This document shows, one piece after another, positions 5,831 to 5,832 of a stretch of 5,832 nucleotides of DNA. The stretch spans positions 2,569 through 8,400 of the forward strand of contig DOHD01000150.1 in NCBI GenBank assembly GCA_003535455.1. The letters are read 5' to 3'. Within the stretch, counting starts at the first letter, position 1; the number at the start of each line of letters is the position of its first letter. The notes under the pieces were generated by a model. It was not told where the DNA came from, searched no databases, and saw only the letters and a list, made by a program, of their open reading frames with translations. Origin of the DNA: Acidimicrobium sp. GTDB lineage: Bacteria > Actinomycetota > Acidimicrobiia > Acidimicrobiales > Ilumatobacteraceae. Both the position numbers and the translations under genes were made by a program.

Positions 5831-5832
5831 TC

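Overview
The window looks like bacterial chromosome from a mid-GC actinobacterium. The likely group is the Acidimicrobiia (for example an aquatic Ilumatobacter-type lineage), but that is an inference from gene content and style, not from a marker gene. Supporting signs are an actinobacterial-type DnaX with SRT in place of SRC, a fused CopC-CopD protein, a crotonyl-CoA carboxylase/reductase, and starts that lack Shine-Dalgarno sequences and sit just behind TANNNT-type -10 boxes. The region is densely coded: five protein genes cover nearly everything, and the longest non-coding gap is 73 bases. I see no rRNA, tRNA, CRISPR array, insertion sequence or prophage.

Layout. Bases 1-398 (minus) hold the N-terminal 132 codons of crotonyl-CoA carboxylase/reductase (ccr), cut by the window edge. 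After a 41-base divergent gap comes an acetyl-CoA acetyltransferase-type thiolase at 440-1621 (plus). It converges, with only 14 bases between stops, on a minus-strand pair: recR (1636-2244) and, upstream of it, dnaX (2251-3975). A 73-base divergent gap separates dnaX from a 593-residue CopC-CopD fusion membrane protein at 4049-5830 (plus).

How the genes fit together. The thiolase and Ccr can work in one route: the thiolase condenses two acetyl-CoA to acetoacetyl-CoA, and after reduction and dehydration Ccr reductively carboxylates crotonyl-CoA to ethylmalonyl-CoA. This is the ethylmalonyl-CoA pathway for acetate assimilation, or a supply of extender units. Their shared gap is almost a mirror image, with two probable leaderless promoters back to back. 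dnaX and recR form the familiar replication/repair pair, but the ybaB/ebfC gene that often lies between them is absent. The CopCD protein is probably a separate transcription unit. Its CopC-like domain has no histidine and so lacks the usual copper ligands.

Main points for a second look are the mirrored ccr/thiolase promoter, the ligand-less CopC domain, and a perfect 12-bp hairpin inside the copCD coding sequence.
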